Shown piece by piece: positions 34,563 through 44,436 of a stretch of 64,000 nt of DNA (position 1 is the stretch's first letter; every line of letters begins with the position of its first letter). The DNA is taken from assembly GCF_018129995.1 (NCBI RefSeq), contig NZ_JAFCKS010000013.1:41254-105253 (forward strand), written 5' to 3'. The position numbers and the translations under genes were made by a program. The notes below the pieces were generated by a model, which saw only the letters and a program-made list of their open reading frames with translations, searched no databases and was not told the origin of the DNA. The stretch is from Bradyrhizobium sp. SZCCT0153. GTDB lineage: Bacteria; Pseudomonadota; Alphaproteobacteria; Rhizobiales; Xanthobacteraceae.

Positions 34563-36467
34563 CTACTGACCCGACGCCCTGGGCAGCAGGCTGGTCACCT
34601 CGCCCGACATCATCAGCCGGTTGCGGCCGGCCTCCTTGGCGGCGTAGAGCGCCTGGTCGGCGGCCTCGACGAGCGAGACCACGCCGGCCGTGCGCTCCAG
34701 CGCCGGCCGGCAGGTCGCTCCGCCGAGCGAAGCCGTGACGCAGCGTGACGCCCGGTTGCTGGTGTGGACGAGGCCCGCATCGCGGATCGCCCGTCGAATC
34801 CGGTCGCCGATGCGCGCGCAGCCCGCGGCGTCCGTGCTCGGCAGCAGCATGGCGAATTCCTCGCCGCCGTAGCGTGCCGCCAGATCGCCGGGGCGGTGCG
34901 CCTCGGCCGCGATGATCTGCGCCACCTGCCGGAGGCAGGCATCGCCCGCGGGATGGCCATATTCGTCGTTGTAGGACTTGAAGTGATCGACGTCGATCAT
35001 CAGCAAAGAGAGGCTGGAGCGGTCGCGATAGGCGCGCGCCCACTCTTCCTCCAGTCGTTCGTCGAAGCGACGGCGATTGGCGAGCCCGGTGAGACTGTCC
35101 TCGATTGCGAGCGTTTCAAGCCGGGTCTCCAGCTTCTTCTGCTCGGTGATGTCGCGCGAGATCGCGACCACGCCGTCGACGCGGCCATTCTCCTTGCGGG
35201 TCACCCGCATGGTCGATTCGAGCCAGACTTCGGAATTCTGCCGGTGCACGTTGCGATAGGTGACGCGCGCCTCCTCCGTGTCGCCGCGCTTCATGGCATC
35301 GACAAGGGCCTGGACCTGCGGCCGATCGTCTTCATGAATGCCGGCGAGCGCGAGCGTGCCGATCAGTTGATTGGCCCGCCAGCCGACGACGCGAACCGAG
35401 GACGGCGAGACATAGCGCAGCCGCTCGTCGAGCCCGATGCGGGTCACCATGTCGCTGGACCCTTCGGCAAGCAGCCTGAAATGCGCTTCCTTCTCGACCA
35501 GCGCGGCGGCCATGCGCTGGCCCCGCTGCAATTGCCGCACCAGGACCGCGCCGATGATTGCGATCAGCATGACCAGCGCGAGCACGTAGAGCATGCGTGA
35601 GATCGCCGCAGTGCGCCAGGGAGCCAGCAGTTCGTCCTTGTCGACGGTGGCTAGCAGGACCAGCGGATAACGACCGCTGCGCTTGAAGAAGCTGACGCGT
35701 TCGGCGCCATCGAGCGGCGACTTGAAATGATAGGCGCCGCTCGGCCGTTGCAGGCCGGCGTCGCGGAACAGCGGCGTATCGGCAACGTTGCGACCGACGA
35801 ATTTCTCGTTGCTCGGGTTGCGCGCGATGATCAGGCCGTCGCCGTGCATCAGGGCCACCGAGCTGTTGCGGCCGATCTCGAACTGTTCGTAGAAATGCGA
35901 GAGATACTTCGAGCTGATGGTCGCGAGCACCACGCCGCCGAAGCTGCCGTCCGGCTTGTTGAAACGGCGCGACAGGGTGACGATCCACTCGCCGTCGAGC
36001 AGGCTCTTCACGGGACGGCCGATATGAGGATCCCGCTTCGGCGAGAGCTGGTGATAGCGAAAGAACGCGTCGTCGCTCAGCGTCGAGCCGATCGTGCCGG
36101 GCGAGGTCAGCCAGTTGCCGTGGTCGTCGATGATGGCGAGGCTGTGGACGCGCTCCATCGCCTTCTTGCGCGCCTCCAGCAGGTTTCTGAGCTTGGCGAT
36201 CGTGGCCGGCTCGGTGCCGTCCATCTCCAGCCGGCTGACGACGCCGACCACGCCGGAATCCAGCAGGTCGAGGCTGTCCTCGGCATGCTGCGTCAGCGAG
36301 CGCGCAACGTTCGCCATCTCGGTCTCGGCGCCCTTGAGCACCGCGTCGCGCGCCGCCCATTCCCGCCAGCCGCTGACGCCCAGGATGGTCGCGCAAGTGA
36401 GCACGACGAAAGCCGCCGCCCGCAGCGGCAGACGGCTCCATCCGGCTCTCTGTGTGGCGACGCTCAT
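34563..36467 (-). CDS. Diguanylate cyclase with periplasmic Cache sensor and PAS domain
   Basis: 634 residues. Membrane segment at about 16-33, a periplasmic double Cache sensor (residues about 40-285; FNKPDGSFGGVVLATISSKY, MHGDGLIIARNP), a second membrane segment at about 290-310, a PAS domain (about 325-445) with a PAC-like end, then a GGDEF domain. The catalytic motif is GGEEF and an RxxD I-site (RPGD) lies five residues before it, so the enzyme should make cyclic di-GMP and be feedback-inhibited. Ligand unknown; small organic acids or amines are common for this sensor type. Confidence 0.92.
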   Translation of the reverse strand: MSVATQRAGWSRLPLRAAAFVVLTCATILGVSGWREWAARDAVLKGAETEMANVARSLTQHAEDSLDLLDSGVVGVVSRLEMDGTEPATIAKLRNLLEARKKAMERVHSLAIIDDHGNWLTSPGTIGSTLSDDAFFRYHQLSPKRDPHIGRPVKSLLDGEWIVTLSRRFNKPDGSFGGVVLATISSKYLSHFYEQFEIGRNSSVALMHGDGLIIARNPSNEKFVGRNVADTPLFRDAGLQRPSGAYHFKSPLDGAERVSFFKRSGRYPLVLLATVDKDELLAPWRTAAISRMLYVLALVMLIAIIGAVLVRQLQRGQRMAAALVEKEAHFRLLAEGSSDMVTRIGLDERLRYVSPSSVRVVGWRANQLIGTLALAGIHEDDRPQVQALVDAMKRGDTEEARVTYRNVHRQNSEVWLESTMRVTRKENGRVDGVVAISRDITEQKKLETRLETLAIEDSLTGLANRRRFDERLEEEWARAYRDRSSLSLLMIDVDHFKSYNDEYGHPAGDACLRQVAQIIAAEAHRPGDLAARYGGEEFAMLLPSTDAAGCARIGDRIRRAIRDAGLVHTSNRASRCVTASLGGATCRPALERTAGVVSLVEAADQALYAAKEAGRNRLMMSGEVTSLLPRASGQ

Positions 36468-36639
36468 CCGGCAGAAATCTCCGATCGTTCGGAACTTCTG
36501 CCGCTTCTGTTATTGAACCCTGAAACGCCCGCCGACATTCGCAGGGATATGCGGCTTTTCCCGTACTCCTACGGACTGCAGCGTCGCTGGATCGCTAACA
36601 ATGCGTTAGCGACCCTATCGGAAACCGGCGTCCCCGCCG

Positions 36640-36933
<294 letters not shown>

Positions 36934-36964
36934 TCAGGAGCCTCAACCTCCTTCAGGACCGTTC

Positions 36965-37999
36965 GTGCCCCAATCCGCGACAAGCCCCTTCATCGACGTC
37001 CTCTCCGGCCAGCGGCAAGCCATTCCGCCGGTGTGGATGATGCGGCAGGCCGGCCGTTACCTGCCGGAATATCGCGAGGTGCGCGCCAAGGCCGGCGGCT
37101 TCCTCGATCTCTGCTTCAACCCGGAACTTGCCGCCGAGGTGACGCTGCAACCGATCCGGAGATTCGGCTTCGATGCGGCGATCATCTTCTCCGACATCCT
37201 CGTCATCCCCTATGCGCTCGGACGTTCCGTGCGTTTCGAGGTCGGCGAAGGCCCCCGGCTCGAGCCGCTGGATGATCCCGCCAAGGTCGCCACGCTGGCG
37301 CCGCGCGCCGACTTCGGCAAGCTCGCGCCGGTATTGGAGGCGCTGCGGATCGTGCGCGGCACGCTCGATCCCGGGACCGCGCTGATCGGCTTCTGCGGCG
37401 CGCCGTGGACAGTGGCGACCTACATGGTCGCCGGCCAGGGCACGCCGGACCAGGCACCGGCGCGGATGATGGCCTACCGGCATCCGCAGGCGTTTGCAAA
37501 AATCATCGACGTGCTGGTCGAGAACTCGATTCAATATCTGCTGGCGCAGCTCGATGCGGGCGCGAATGCCTTGCAGATCTTCGACACCTGGGCCGGCGTG
37601 TTGCCGCCGGCCGAGTTCGCGCGCTGGTCGGTCGAGCCGACGCGTCGCATCGTCGAAGGCGTACGCGCCAAGGTGCCGGATGCCAAGATCATCGGCTTTC
37701 CCCGCGGCGCCGGCGCGCAATTGCCCGGCTATGTCGAGGCGACCGGCGTCAACGCCGTCAGCATCGACTGGACCGCCGAGCCGGCCTTCATCCGCGAGCG
37801 GGTGCAGAGCCGCGTCGCCGTGCAGGGCAATCTCGATCCACTGGTGCTGATCACGGGCGGCGCGGCGCTCGACCGCGCGGTCGACAATGTGCTGGCGAAT
37901 TTTGCGCAGGGCCGCTTCATCTTCAATCTCGGCCACGGCATCCAGCCGGAGACGCCGATCGGCCATGTCGAGCAGATGCTGAAGCGCGTGCGGGGCTGA
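36965..37999 (+). CDS. hemE: Uroporphyrinogen decarboxylase (HemE)
   Basis: 344-residue enzyme that removes the four acetate carboxyls of uroporphyrinogen III to give coproporphyrinogen III in haem synthesis. The signature PPVWMMRQAGRYLPEYREVR with Arg and Tyr catalytic residues is near the N-terminus; a second family motif is GFCGAPWTVATYMVAGQG, and FNLGHGIQPETPI marks the C-terminus. Start GTG at 36965, behind AGGA, gives the normal length. It is monocistronic; the other haem gene, hemC, is 3 kb away on the other strand. Confidence 0.95.
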   Translation: MPQSATSPFIDVLSGQRQAIPPVWMMRQAGRYLPEYREVRAKAGGFLDLCFNPELAAEVTLQPIRRFGFDAAIIFSDILVIPYALGRSVRFEVGEGPRLEPLDDPAKVATLAPRADFGKLAPVLEALRIVRGTLDPGTALIGFCGAPWTVATYMVAGQGTPDQAPARMMAYRHPQAFAKIIDVLVENSIQYLLAQLDAGANALQIFDTWAGVLPPAEFARWSVEPTRRIVEGVRAKVPDAKIIGFPRGAGAQLPGYVEATGVNAVSIDWTAEPAFIRERVQSRVAVQGNLDPLVLITGGAALDRAVDNVLANFAQGRFIFNLGHGIQPETPIGHVEQMLKRVRG

Positions 38000-38004
38000 C
38001 CGGT

Positions 38005-38025
38005 CCCGGCCTCCAAGGGGCCGGG
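38005..38025 (+). terminator. Stem-loop after hemE
   Basis: CCCGGCC and GGCCGGG with a seven-base loop, five bases after the hemE stop. No T-run follows, so a weak or Rho-assisted terminator is the most that can be said. Confidence 0.42.
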
Positions 38026-38207
38026 CATAAAAAGCGCGAAAACAACCCCATGCACAGTAGACAAATAATTGAAAAGTCTGGGCTGGCATGGACGCCACCC
38101 GCGCGCGTTTGACACGTCGGGCAAAACAGGCGCACGATGGCATGATCGCAGATCGTGACTTCGCAGGCATGCCGGGACGCCGTTGGGACGCAGCCATTGG
38201 CAGCCCA

Positions 38208-38927
38208 TCATGGAACAACCGCCCTGCAAACTGCCGGCTCGAAACCTTCGAGAATCTCACGGGCGCGCTTTATTGAAAAATTGTGTGTCGCCCGATCGAA
38301 CGACGGGCTTCCCCGCATCATGTAACCATGGCGCACTCCGGGAAAGATGTGCAGTTCGACGTTTTCCATGCGCGCCGCTAAATCACGATACGCCTCCAGC
38401 ACCTCGAACGGCGCGCGATTGTCCTCGTCGCCCCAAATGAGACAGACTTGCCGGCGAACCCCGACAAGTTCGTGAAGATAGTCCAGCATCTGGGATCCGT
38501 GGCAGCAGATGCCGGCGGCATAGCCAAGTCGCTTCGGCCCGAGGATCGCATACGGACCTCCGTAGCAAAACCCCATGACCGCCGCCTGGCCATTGAATTG
38601 CGGGAGTGTGCCGAGGTGTCTCAAGGTGTCGGTCATGTCGTCTTCGCCGGCTCTGATTTGCTCAAGGCGCGGCTGCGCGCGCTGAGCCGCGCGCGGGTCG
38701 TTCCGCGAAAGTGGGCCGGAAATCGAACGCCAGAACAGATCCGGCACCGCGACGATGAAGCCGTATGCCGCAAGCTCGTCGGCGATTGCGAGCATGTCGG
38801 CATCCACGCCATGAATGGCGGAAGCAAGCACAATGGCAGCAACCGGCCTTTCAGACTCGGGCGTGACCAGATAACAATCGAACGCGCCGCCGCCTTTCGC
38901 GCAAATATTGCTGAACTTCCCTTGCAT
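38208..38927 (-). CDS. Dienelactone hydrolase family protein
   Basis: 239-residue alpha/beta hydrolase. The nucleophile elbow is GFCYGG with a cysteine (dienelactone hydrolase type rather than serine), the acid is in WGDEDN and the base in RHGYM. Such enzymes open lactones from chlorocatechol or related aromatic breakdown, but the family is broad. It lies 97 bases downstream of the Bug-type binding protein gene on the same strand and probably belongs to its transcript, which hints at breakdown of an imported aromatic or carboxylic acid. Confidence 0.85.
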   Translation of the reverse strand: MQGKFSNICAKGGGAFDCYLVTPESERPVAAIVLASAIHGVDADMLAIADELAAYGFIVAVPDLFWRSISGPLSRNDPRAAQRAQPRLEQIRAGEDDMTDTLRHLGTLPQFNGQAAVMGFCYGGPYAILGPKRLGYAAGICCHGSQMLDYLHELVGVRRQVCLIWGDEDNRAPFEVLEAYRDLAARMENVELHIFPGVRHGYMMRGSPSFDRATHNFSIKRAREILEGFEPAVCRAVVP

Positions 38928-39024
38928 GTCGAATCCGACACTTCGTTTGAGGTGCGGCGGCCAATGCCTGGTCCGGCTGGGGATGCGCGGTACGGAGATC
39001 GCGACTATCCAAGACGTCGCCGCG

Positions 39025-40011
39025 CTATTCCGGCCGGATCTTCGCGAGGCTGATCACTTTGGCCCACTTCTCGGTTTCACCGGCCATTAGCTTGCCGAAA
39101 TCGCCGGGCGAGCCGCCGAGTGTCGTCGCGTCGAGACTACGAAGGCGCATCCTGAACCCGGGATCGGCCAGAGCGGCGTTGGTCTCGTTGTTGAGCCTCT
39201 CGATGATCTCGGCAGGCGTGTCTTTCGGCGCCCCGATGCCGAACACCGAACTCGCCTCGTAACCTGGCACGATTTCGCCGATGGCCGGAACAGCCGGCAG
39301 GGCTTCGGATCGCGCTGCCGTCGTTATTCCGAGCGCGCGCAGCTTGCCGCTCCGGATGTACCCGATCGATGGCGCCAAGTTCACAAAGACGACCTGTACC
39401 TGCCCGCCGAGCAGATCCGTGATCGCGGGCGCCACGCCTCGATAGGGCACATGCTGAAGATCGAGCCCGCCGGCTTCCTGTTTGAACAGTTCCGCAGCGA
39501 TATGGGTGATGCCCCCCACGCCGCCCGAACCATAGGAGAGTCTCCCGGGATTGGCTTTGGCATAGGCGATGAACTCTGGAATTGTATCGGCAGGAACCGA
39601 CGGGTGTATCACCATCACCAGGGCGCCACGGGTCAGACTCGCGACCGGCGCAATATCCCGCAGGAAATTGAAATCAAGATTTTCATAAAGCGTCGCATTG
39701 ATCGCGTTGGGAGAACCGACCAGCAGCAGAGTGTAGCCGTCCGAAGCCGCACGCACGACCGCATCAGTGGCGATATTGCTCCCTGCTCCGGGCCGGTTCT
39801 CGACGATGAATTGCTGGCCGAGCCGCTCCGCACACCATTGCCCGACCAGACGCGCAAGGATGTCATTTGGACCGCCCGCGGCGAAGCCGACCATGATACG
39901 TACCGGCCGCGACGGGTAAGTATCGGCCCGAGCCAAGCCCGACAGCAGAGGTGGCGCAGCCATGCCCACCGCAAGGTGCAGAAATTGACGTCGGGAGGGC
40001 GTCATAGGCAT
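39025..40011 (-). CDS. Tripartite tricarboxylate transporter substrate-binding protein (Bug family)
   Basis: 328 residues. A Tat-like signal (SRRQFLHLAVGMAAPPLLSG) is followed by the Bug fold (YPSRPVRIMVGFAAGGPNDI, GQQFIVENRPGAGSNIATDA, LQHVPYRGVAPAITDLLGGQ). These periplasmic proteins bind carboxylic acids, sometimes amino acids or nicotinate, and act as sensors or as feeders of TctAB permeases. No TctA or TctB gene is near, which is common for this large family. It is divergent from a LysR gene, its likely regulator. Start is the ATG at 40011 or 40005. Confidence 0.9.
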   Translation of the reverse strand: MPMTPSRRQFLHLAVGMAAPPLLSGLARADTYPSRPVRIMVGFAAGGPNDILARLVGQWCAERLGQQFIVENRPGAGSNIATDAVVRAASDGYTLLLVGSPNAINATLYENLDFNFLRDIAPVASLTRGALVMVIHPSVPADTIPEFIAYAKANPGRLSYGSGGVGGITHIAAELFKQEAGGLDLQHVPYRGVAPAITDLLGGQVQVVFVNLAPSIGYIRSGKLRALGITTAARSEALPAVPAIGEIVPGYEASSVFGIGAPKDTPAEIIERLNNETNAALADPGFRMRLRSLDATTLGGSPGDFGKLMAGETEKWAKVISLAKIRPE

Positions 40012-40097
40012 TGCTCCGTCGAACCTGCACCGGCGCCGGCTCTCTTCAGCGGGGTGAGGATAATTGATGTTGTCATAAGCGCATAAGGCTATTGTCT

Positions 40098-40109
40098 GAT
40101 GAGATCATC
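40098..40109. promoter_or_regulatory. Small palindrome in the bug/lysR divergent promoter
   Basis: GATGA-GA-TCATC, a perfect short palindrome 11 bases before the lysR ATG and 86 bases from the Bug gene. LysR regulators often bind such dyads near their own start. Weak evidence. Confidence 0.35.
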
Positions 40110-40120
40110 TCAAAACGGAA

Positions 40121-41068
40121 ATGGGTGCTCTCATGCAGATGAGCGATCGCATCGGAAAACGAATGAAGCTGCACGACCTGCATGTGCTCATGGCGGTGGT
40201 GCAGGCTGGCAGCATGGGCAAGGCGGCGCTCGTGCTCAATACCACCCAGCCTAATATTTCGAGATCGATCGCGGAGCTCGAGCATGCGTTCGGCGTCCGC
40301 TTGCTGGATCGCCACCGGCGAGGGATCGAGCCGACCGAGTGCGGCCGCGCCCTGCTCGATTGCGGTGCCGCCGTTTTCGACGAACTACGCCGCGGCGTGA
40401 AGAGCATCGAATATCTGGCCGACCCCACCGCCGGAGAGGTGCGGATTGGAAGCACGGCTTTTCTGGCGGCCAGCTTCGTCTCCGCTCTCATCGATCGGCT
40501 CTCCCGGCGTCATCCGGGGATCAGATTCCAGCTCGTGACCGGCTACCTGGAGACACTCCACCGCGATCTGAGCGAGCGCAAAGTCGATCTGTTGTTCGTG
40601 AGGAGCAGCGGCTCGATGACTGACGAGCGGTTGCATTTCGAATTTCTTTTTGAAGATCGCTATGTCGTCGCGGCGGGTGCCAAAAATCCCTGGACCCGGC
40701 GGCGCAACATCCAGCTCTCGGATCTGGCGGAGGAACGTTGGGTGCTTCCACCGCGGGAAAGCGTGATCGGATCAATCATCACGCAAGCCTTTAGCGCCGG
40801 CGGATTTGAGTATCCACGCGCCACGGTGGTCACCGATTCCCCCCATATGCGGGTCAGCTTGCTGGAGACCGGGCGGTTCATCACGGTTTTTCCGTCCTCC
40901 GCACTGAATTTCCTGACCAGGGGGGCCGCGCTCAAGGTCTTGTCCGTCGAATTGCCGGCGGCACGTCGACCGAACGGGATGGTCACTATCAAGGATCGCG
41001 CCGTCAGCCCCGTTGTGCAGCTTGTCGTAGACAGCGCCCGTAAGCTCGCAAGGCCAATGGCGAAATGA
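40121..41068 (+). CDS. LysR-family transcriptional regulator
   Basis: 315 residues. The N-terminal LysR helix-turn-helix (LHDLHVLMAVVQAGSMGKAA, LNTTQPNISRSIAELEHAFG) is followed by the periplasmic-binding-protein-like effector domain (GEVRIGSTAFLAASFVSALI). It is transcribed away from the Bug-type gene, so control of the bug-dienelactone hydrolase unit by a small carboxylic or aromatic acid is likely. Several ATGs lie in the first 16 codons (40121, 40133, 40139, 40166); none has a strong ribosome site, so the exact start is open. Confidence 0.9.
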   Translation: MGALMQMSDRIGKRMKLHDLHVLMAVVQAGSMGKAALVLNTTQPNISRSIAELEHAFGVRLLDRHRRGIEPTECGRALLDCGAAVFDELRRGVKSIEYLADPTAGEVRIGSTAFLAASFVSALIDRLSRRHPGIRFQLVTGYLETLHRDLSERKVDLLFVRSSGSMTDERLHFEFLFEDRYVVAAGAKNPWTRRRNIQLSDLAEERWVLPPRESVIGSIITQAFSAGGFEYPRATVVTDSPHMRVSLLETGRFITVFPSSALNFLTRGAALKVLSVELPAARRPNGMVTIKDRAVSPVVQLVVDSARKLARPMAK

Positions 41069-41193
41069 GAGTGGGACAAGCCGGATGTCTGCTTGTGCCC
41101 GACCACGACGTACGGCGATGCCGCACGCCAACCTGGTCGCCGTGGCTGCAAGGCGGACGTTGCCTCACTCCACTGGACTTATGGGGACACGGA

Positions 41194-42174
41194 TCAGCGC
41201 GGCCGGCTGCGCTCGATGATCTCGGCGGCGCCCTTGTCCAGCAGATCCAGTCCGACCGCACGGCCGAGCTCACGCGGGCGATTGGCGGGGCCTGCGCGCG
41301 AGGCTTCGATGATGGTGTTGCCGGAGAGATCGAGCACGGATGCGGTCAGCGACATCTGATCGCCGGCGATGGTCGAAAAACCCGCCACCGGCGAATTGCA
41401 GTGACCGTTGAGGACCCAGAGCACCTCGCGCTCGGCATCGGCGCAGGCATGGGCTGAGGGATCGTCGATCGACGACAGGACTTTTCGCGTTTGCCAGTCC
41501 TGCGCGGCGCATTCGACGGCGACGATGCCCTGCCCCGCCGCGGGCAGCATCTCCGCCGCCGTAAACTCGTAGGCGATGCGGCTGGAAAGGCCAACGCGAT
41601 CGAGGCCCGAGCGCGCCATGATCAACGCATCGGCAGGCCCTACCGCGCCGCCATCCGGCAGCTTCTGCTTCTCGCCATTGTCGAGCTTTCGCACGCGCGT
41701 ATCGGCGGCACCGCGGAAGTGGATGACCTTCACATCGGGAAACAGCCGCCGCGCATAGGCCGCGCGGCGCACGGCGTTGGTGCCGATCTTGAAACCCTTG
41801 CCGCGGGACTGGCGCAACGCCTGCAGCGTCACGCCATCGCGCAGCACCAGCGCGTCATTGGGTGGATCGCGCGACAGCGTGGCGCCGATCACGAGGCCAG
41901 GAGTGTCTTCGTTGCCCGGCATGTCCTTCAGCGAATGCATCGCGGCCTGGAGTTCGCCTGACAGCACCGCGGCACGGATCTGCGCCACGAAAGCGCCGCC
42001 CTTGCCGCCATGCGGCAGCAGCTTGCTGGTCTGGTCGAGATCGCCCGTGGTGTCGAACTTGACGATCTCGACATCGAGACCGGGCACGGCGGCGGTCAGG
42101 CGGCGCGCGATCTCTTCCGTCTGTGCCAGCGCCATCGCGCTCTTGCGTGTGCCGATCTTGAATCGCGTCGCCAA
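41194..42174 (-). CDS. hemC: Porphobilinogen deaminase (hydroxymethylbilane synthase)
   Basis: 326 residues. It condenses four porphobilinogens into hydroxymethylbilane. The family blocks are present: FKIGTRKSAMALAQTEEIAR at the N-terminus, HSLKDMPG, and the dipyrromethane cofactor cysteine in VLNGHCNSPVAGFS. I prefer the TTG at 42174, because AAGGAG lies eight bases upstream of it; the ATG at 42210 has GGAGG touching the start codon, too close to act, and would overlap the GMC gene by 11 bases. It lies behind the GMC oxidoreductase on the same strand. Confidence 0.93.
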   Translation of the reverse strand: MATRFKIGTRKSAMALAQTEEIARRLTAAVPGLDVEIVKFDTTGDLDQTSKLLPHGGKGGAFVAQIRAAVLSGELQAAMHSLKDMPGNEDTPGLVIGATLSRDPPNDALVLRDGVTLQALRQSRGKGFKIGTNAVRRAAYARRLFPDVKVIHFRGAADTRVRKLDNGEKQKLPDGGAVGPADALIMARSGLDRVGLSSRIAYEFTAAEMLPAAGQGIVAVECAAQDWQTRKVLSSIDDPSAHACADAEREVLWVLNGHCNSPVAGFSTIAGDQMSLTASVLDLSGNTIIEASRAGPANRPRELGRAVGLDLLDKGAAEIIERSRPR

Positions 42175-42199
42175 GCCGTCTGCTCCTTCTGGCGCAGGT

Positions 42200-43825
42200 T
42201 TACCGCGCATCCTCCAATATCATGTCGGAGGCCTTTTCGGCGATCATGATGATCGGCGCATTGGTGTTGCCCGAGACCAGATCCGGCATGACCGAGCCGT
42301 CGACGACGCGCAGGCCCTCGAGCCCCCTCACCTTCAGCCGCTGGTCCACCACCGAAAGCGCATCATTGCCCATACGACAGGTCGAGGTCGGATGGTAGAT
42401 GGTGCTGCCGCGCTCGCGGCAGTAATCGAGCAGCTCCGCATCCGTGGATACCTTCGCCCCGGGATCGTACTCGCCAGCCACGAACGGCTTCAGCGCCGGC
42501 GCATTCAATATCTTGCGCAGGATCTTCAGACCTTCGACGTTGGTGGTACGGTCGGTCTCGGTCGACATGTAGTTGATGCGGATCTCCGGCGGCACGGTCG
42601 GGTCCGCGCTCCGGATGCGCAAGGACCCGCGGCTTTCGGGGCGGAGTTGGCACACCGAGGCCGTGAAGCCGGAAAAATCATGCAGCTTCTCGCCCATCTT
42701 GTCGGTCGAGAACGGCAGGAAGTGCACCTGGATGTCGGGCGAGGCCAGCCGCGGACTGGTCTTGAAGAACGCACCGGCCGTGCCGGCCGCGATGGTCAGC
42801 CAGCCCTTCCGGAACAGCGCGTAGCGCGCGCCGGCCAGCGCGCGGCGGAGCGGATGATTGACGGTGTCGTTGAGCGTGATCTTCTGCGAGCAGCGCATCA
42901 CGACACGGACCTGCATGTGGTCCTGCAGATCGTGGCCGACGCCCTTCGCGTCCAGCACGACATCGATGCCGTGCTGGCGCAGCAGATCGGCGGGACCGAC
43001 GCCGGAAAGCTGCAAGAGCTGCGGCGAGTTGTAGGCGCCGCTCGACAGCACGATCTCCTTGCGCGCACGTGCGCGGCGCACGGTCGCGCCTTGCCTGTAT
43101 TCGACGCCGACCGCGCGGCGGCCCTCGAACAGCACGCGCTGGCCGAGCGCCTCGGTTTCGATCTTGAGATTGCCGCGGGTCTTCGCCGGGCCGAGATAGG
43201 CCACCGACGTCGAGGCGCGGCGGCCATTGCGGGTCGTGGTCTGGAACAGGCCGACGCCTTCCTGCGTGGCGCCGTTGAAATCAGGATTGTAGGGCAGGCC
43301 GTTTTCGACCGCGGCATCGATGAAGGCCTTCGACAGCGGATCGGTCACGACCATGTTGGATACCGGCAGCGGGCCGCCGCTGCCGTGATATTGATCGGCG
43401 CCGCGCGACTGGTTCTCGGCCTTCTTGAAATAGGGCAGCACGTCGTCATAGCCCCAGCCGGTGTTGCCGAGCTGACGCCAGCGGTCGTAGTCCTCGTGCT
43501 GGCCGCGGACATAGAGCAGGCCGTTGATCGAGCTCGATCCGCCCAGGGTCTTGCCGCGCGGCTGGAACACCTGGCGCCCCTTCAGCTCGGGCTCCGGCTC
43601 GGTCTGGTACATCCAGTTGACGGTCTTCTCCTTGAAGAGTTTGCCGTAGCCGAGCGGCACGTGGATCCAGATGTTGGAATCCTTCGGGCCGGCCTCGAGC
43701 AACAGCACACTGTGCTTGCCGTTCGCCGACAGACGGTTGGCGAGCACGCAGCCGGCGGAGCCAGCGCCAACGATGATGTAGTCGAATTCGGGATCAGACG
43801 GTGCGAGGGAGGAATTTGCGGTCAT
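42200..43825 (-). CDS. GMC-family oxidoreductase (choline/alcohol dehydrogenase-like)
   Basis: 541-residue FAD enzyme. The N-terminal FAD motif is DYIIVGAGSAGCVLANRLSA; the GMC signatures RGKTLGGSSSINGLLYVRGQ and GAYNSPQLLQLSGVG follow; the active-site base is in YHPTSTCRMG and the partner in VSGNTNAPI near the end. The family oxidises choline, polyethylene glycol, glucose or alcohols; the substrate is not evident. Its 3' end is close to hemC (26 bases to the preferred TTG), but the two products have no known link. Confidence 0.9.
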   Translation of the reverse strand: MTANSSLAPSDPEFDYIIVGAGSAGCVLANRLSANGKHSVLLLEAGPKDSNIWIHVPLGYGKLFKEKTVNWMYQTEPEPELKGRQVFQPRGKTLGGSSSINGLLYVRGQHEDYDRWRQLGNTGWGYDDVLPYFKKAENQSRGADQYHGSGGPLPVSNMVVTDPLSKAFIDAAVENGLPYNPDFNGATQEGVGLFQTTTRNGRRASTSVAYLGPAKTRGNLKIETEALGQRVLFEGRRAVGVEYRQGATVRRARARKEIVLSSGAYNSPQLLQLSGVGPADLLRQHGIDVVLDAKGVGHDLQDHMQVRVVMRCSQKITLNDTVNHPLRRALAGARYALFRKGWLTIAAGTAGAFFKTSPRLASPDIQVHFLPFSTDKMGEKLHDFSGFTASVCQLRPESRGSLRIRSADPTVPPEIRINYMSTETDRTTNVEGLKILRKILNAPALKPFVAGEYDPGAKVSTDAELLDYCRERGSTIYHPTSTCRMGNDALSVVDQRLKVRGLEGLRVVDGSVMPDLVSGNTNAPIIMIAEKASDMILEDAR

Positions 43826-44281
43826 CTATTGCCAGGGCCTGTACCTATAAACGTGACATGTCTGCTTCCAAGGGTGAAGCAGACTTAGGCGGCCCATTCC
43901 AGTCATTTCGCCTTTCGACCTCTGAGTGGACCAAGACATTGGTTGGGGCAGCTCGAGGGATTCATGCAGGTAGGTTGACATTTGTGGGTCGGGCTGGCGA
44001 ATCAGATTCTTTTGGCGCGCGACACATCTTTGATATAGGCTGTTTATTCAGCCGCGAGCGGGGCAGTTCCGAAAGCCCGTTTATTCCAAGCGGCATATTG
44101 CCCACGGCGGGGTTTCGTCTCTCGGTCAACGCGATTCTGACCGCTGATTGCGCCTTAGTGACATGAACATTCCCCGAAAGGAGGAAGTCACCATGCACTT
44201 ATCGCGTCGAAGCGGCCAAGAACCTCATCGAAGCCCCTAGCACTTGCCGCATTCAGAACAGATATTTTTGATGAGGTCATC
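43826..44281. other. Gap of about 455 bases with a tiny possible leader frame
   Basis: No normal-sized gene. Of note is AAAGGAGG at 44177-44184 followed by an ATG at 44193 and a 15-codon frame (HLSRRSGQEPHRSP) that stops at 44240, 42 bases before the small membrane gene. It might be a leader peptide or chance. The base composition is lower in GC than in neighbouring genes, which fits an accessory region. Confidence 0.4.
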
Positions 44282-44431
44282 ATGTCGGAGACATTTGAAT
44301 TCTTGCTGTCGTGTGTCGCGCTTGCGACGTGGCTGATGCTTCTCTTCGCGATCGTGAGCGAGGCACTCAAGCCGGTATCAAAGAGCACCCGCCGACTGTC
44401 CGAGGAGGCTTTTAAGGCCAAAGTGAAGTGA
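44282..44431 (+). CDS. Small membrane protein (49 aa), hypothetical
   Basis: 49 residues: a single hydrophobic segment (FLLSCVALATWLMLLFAIVS) followed by a charged tail (EALKPVSKSTRRLSEEAFKA KVK), typical of small bacterial single-pass membrane proteins. The ribosome site is weak (GATGAGG). It is convergent with the DoxX gene with only 5 bases between stops. No family recognised. Confidence 0.5.
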   Translation: MSETFEFLLSCVALATWLMLLFAIVSEALKPVSKSTRRLSEEAFKAKVK

Positions 44432-44436
44432 TCGGG

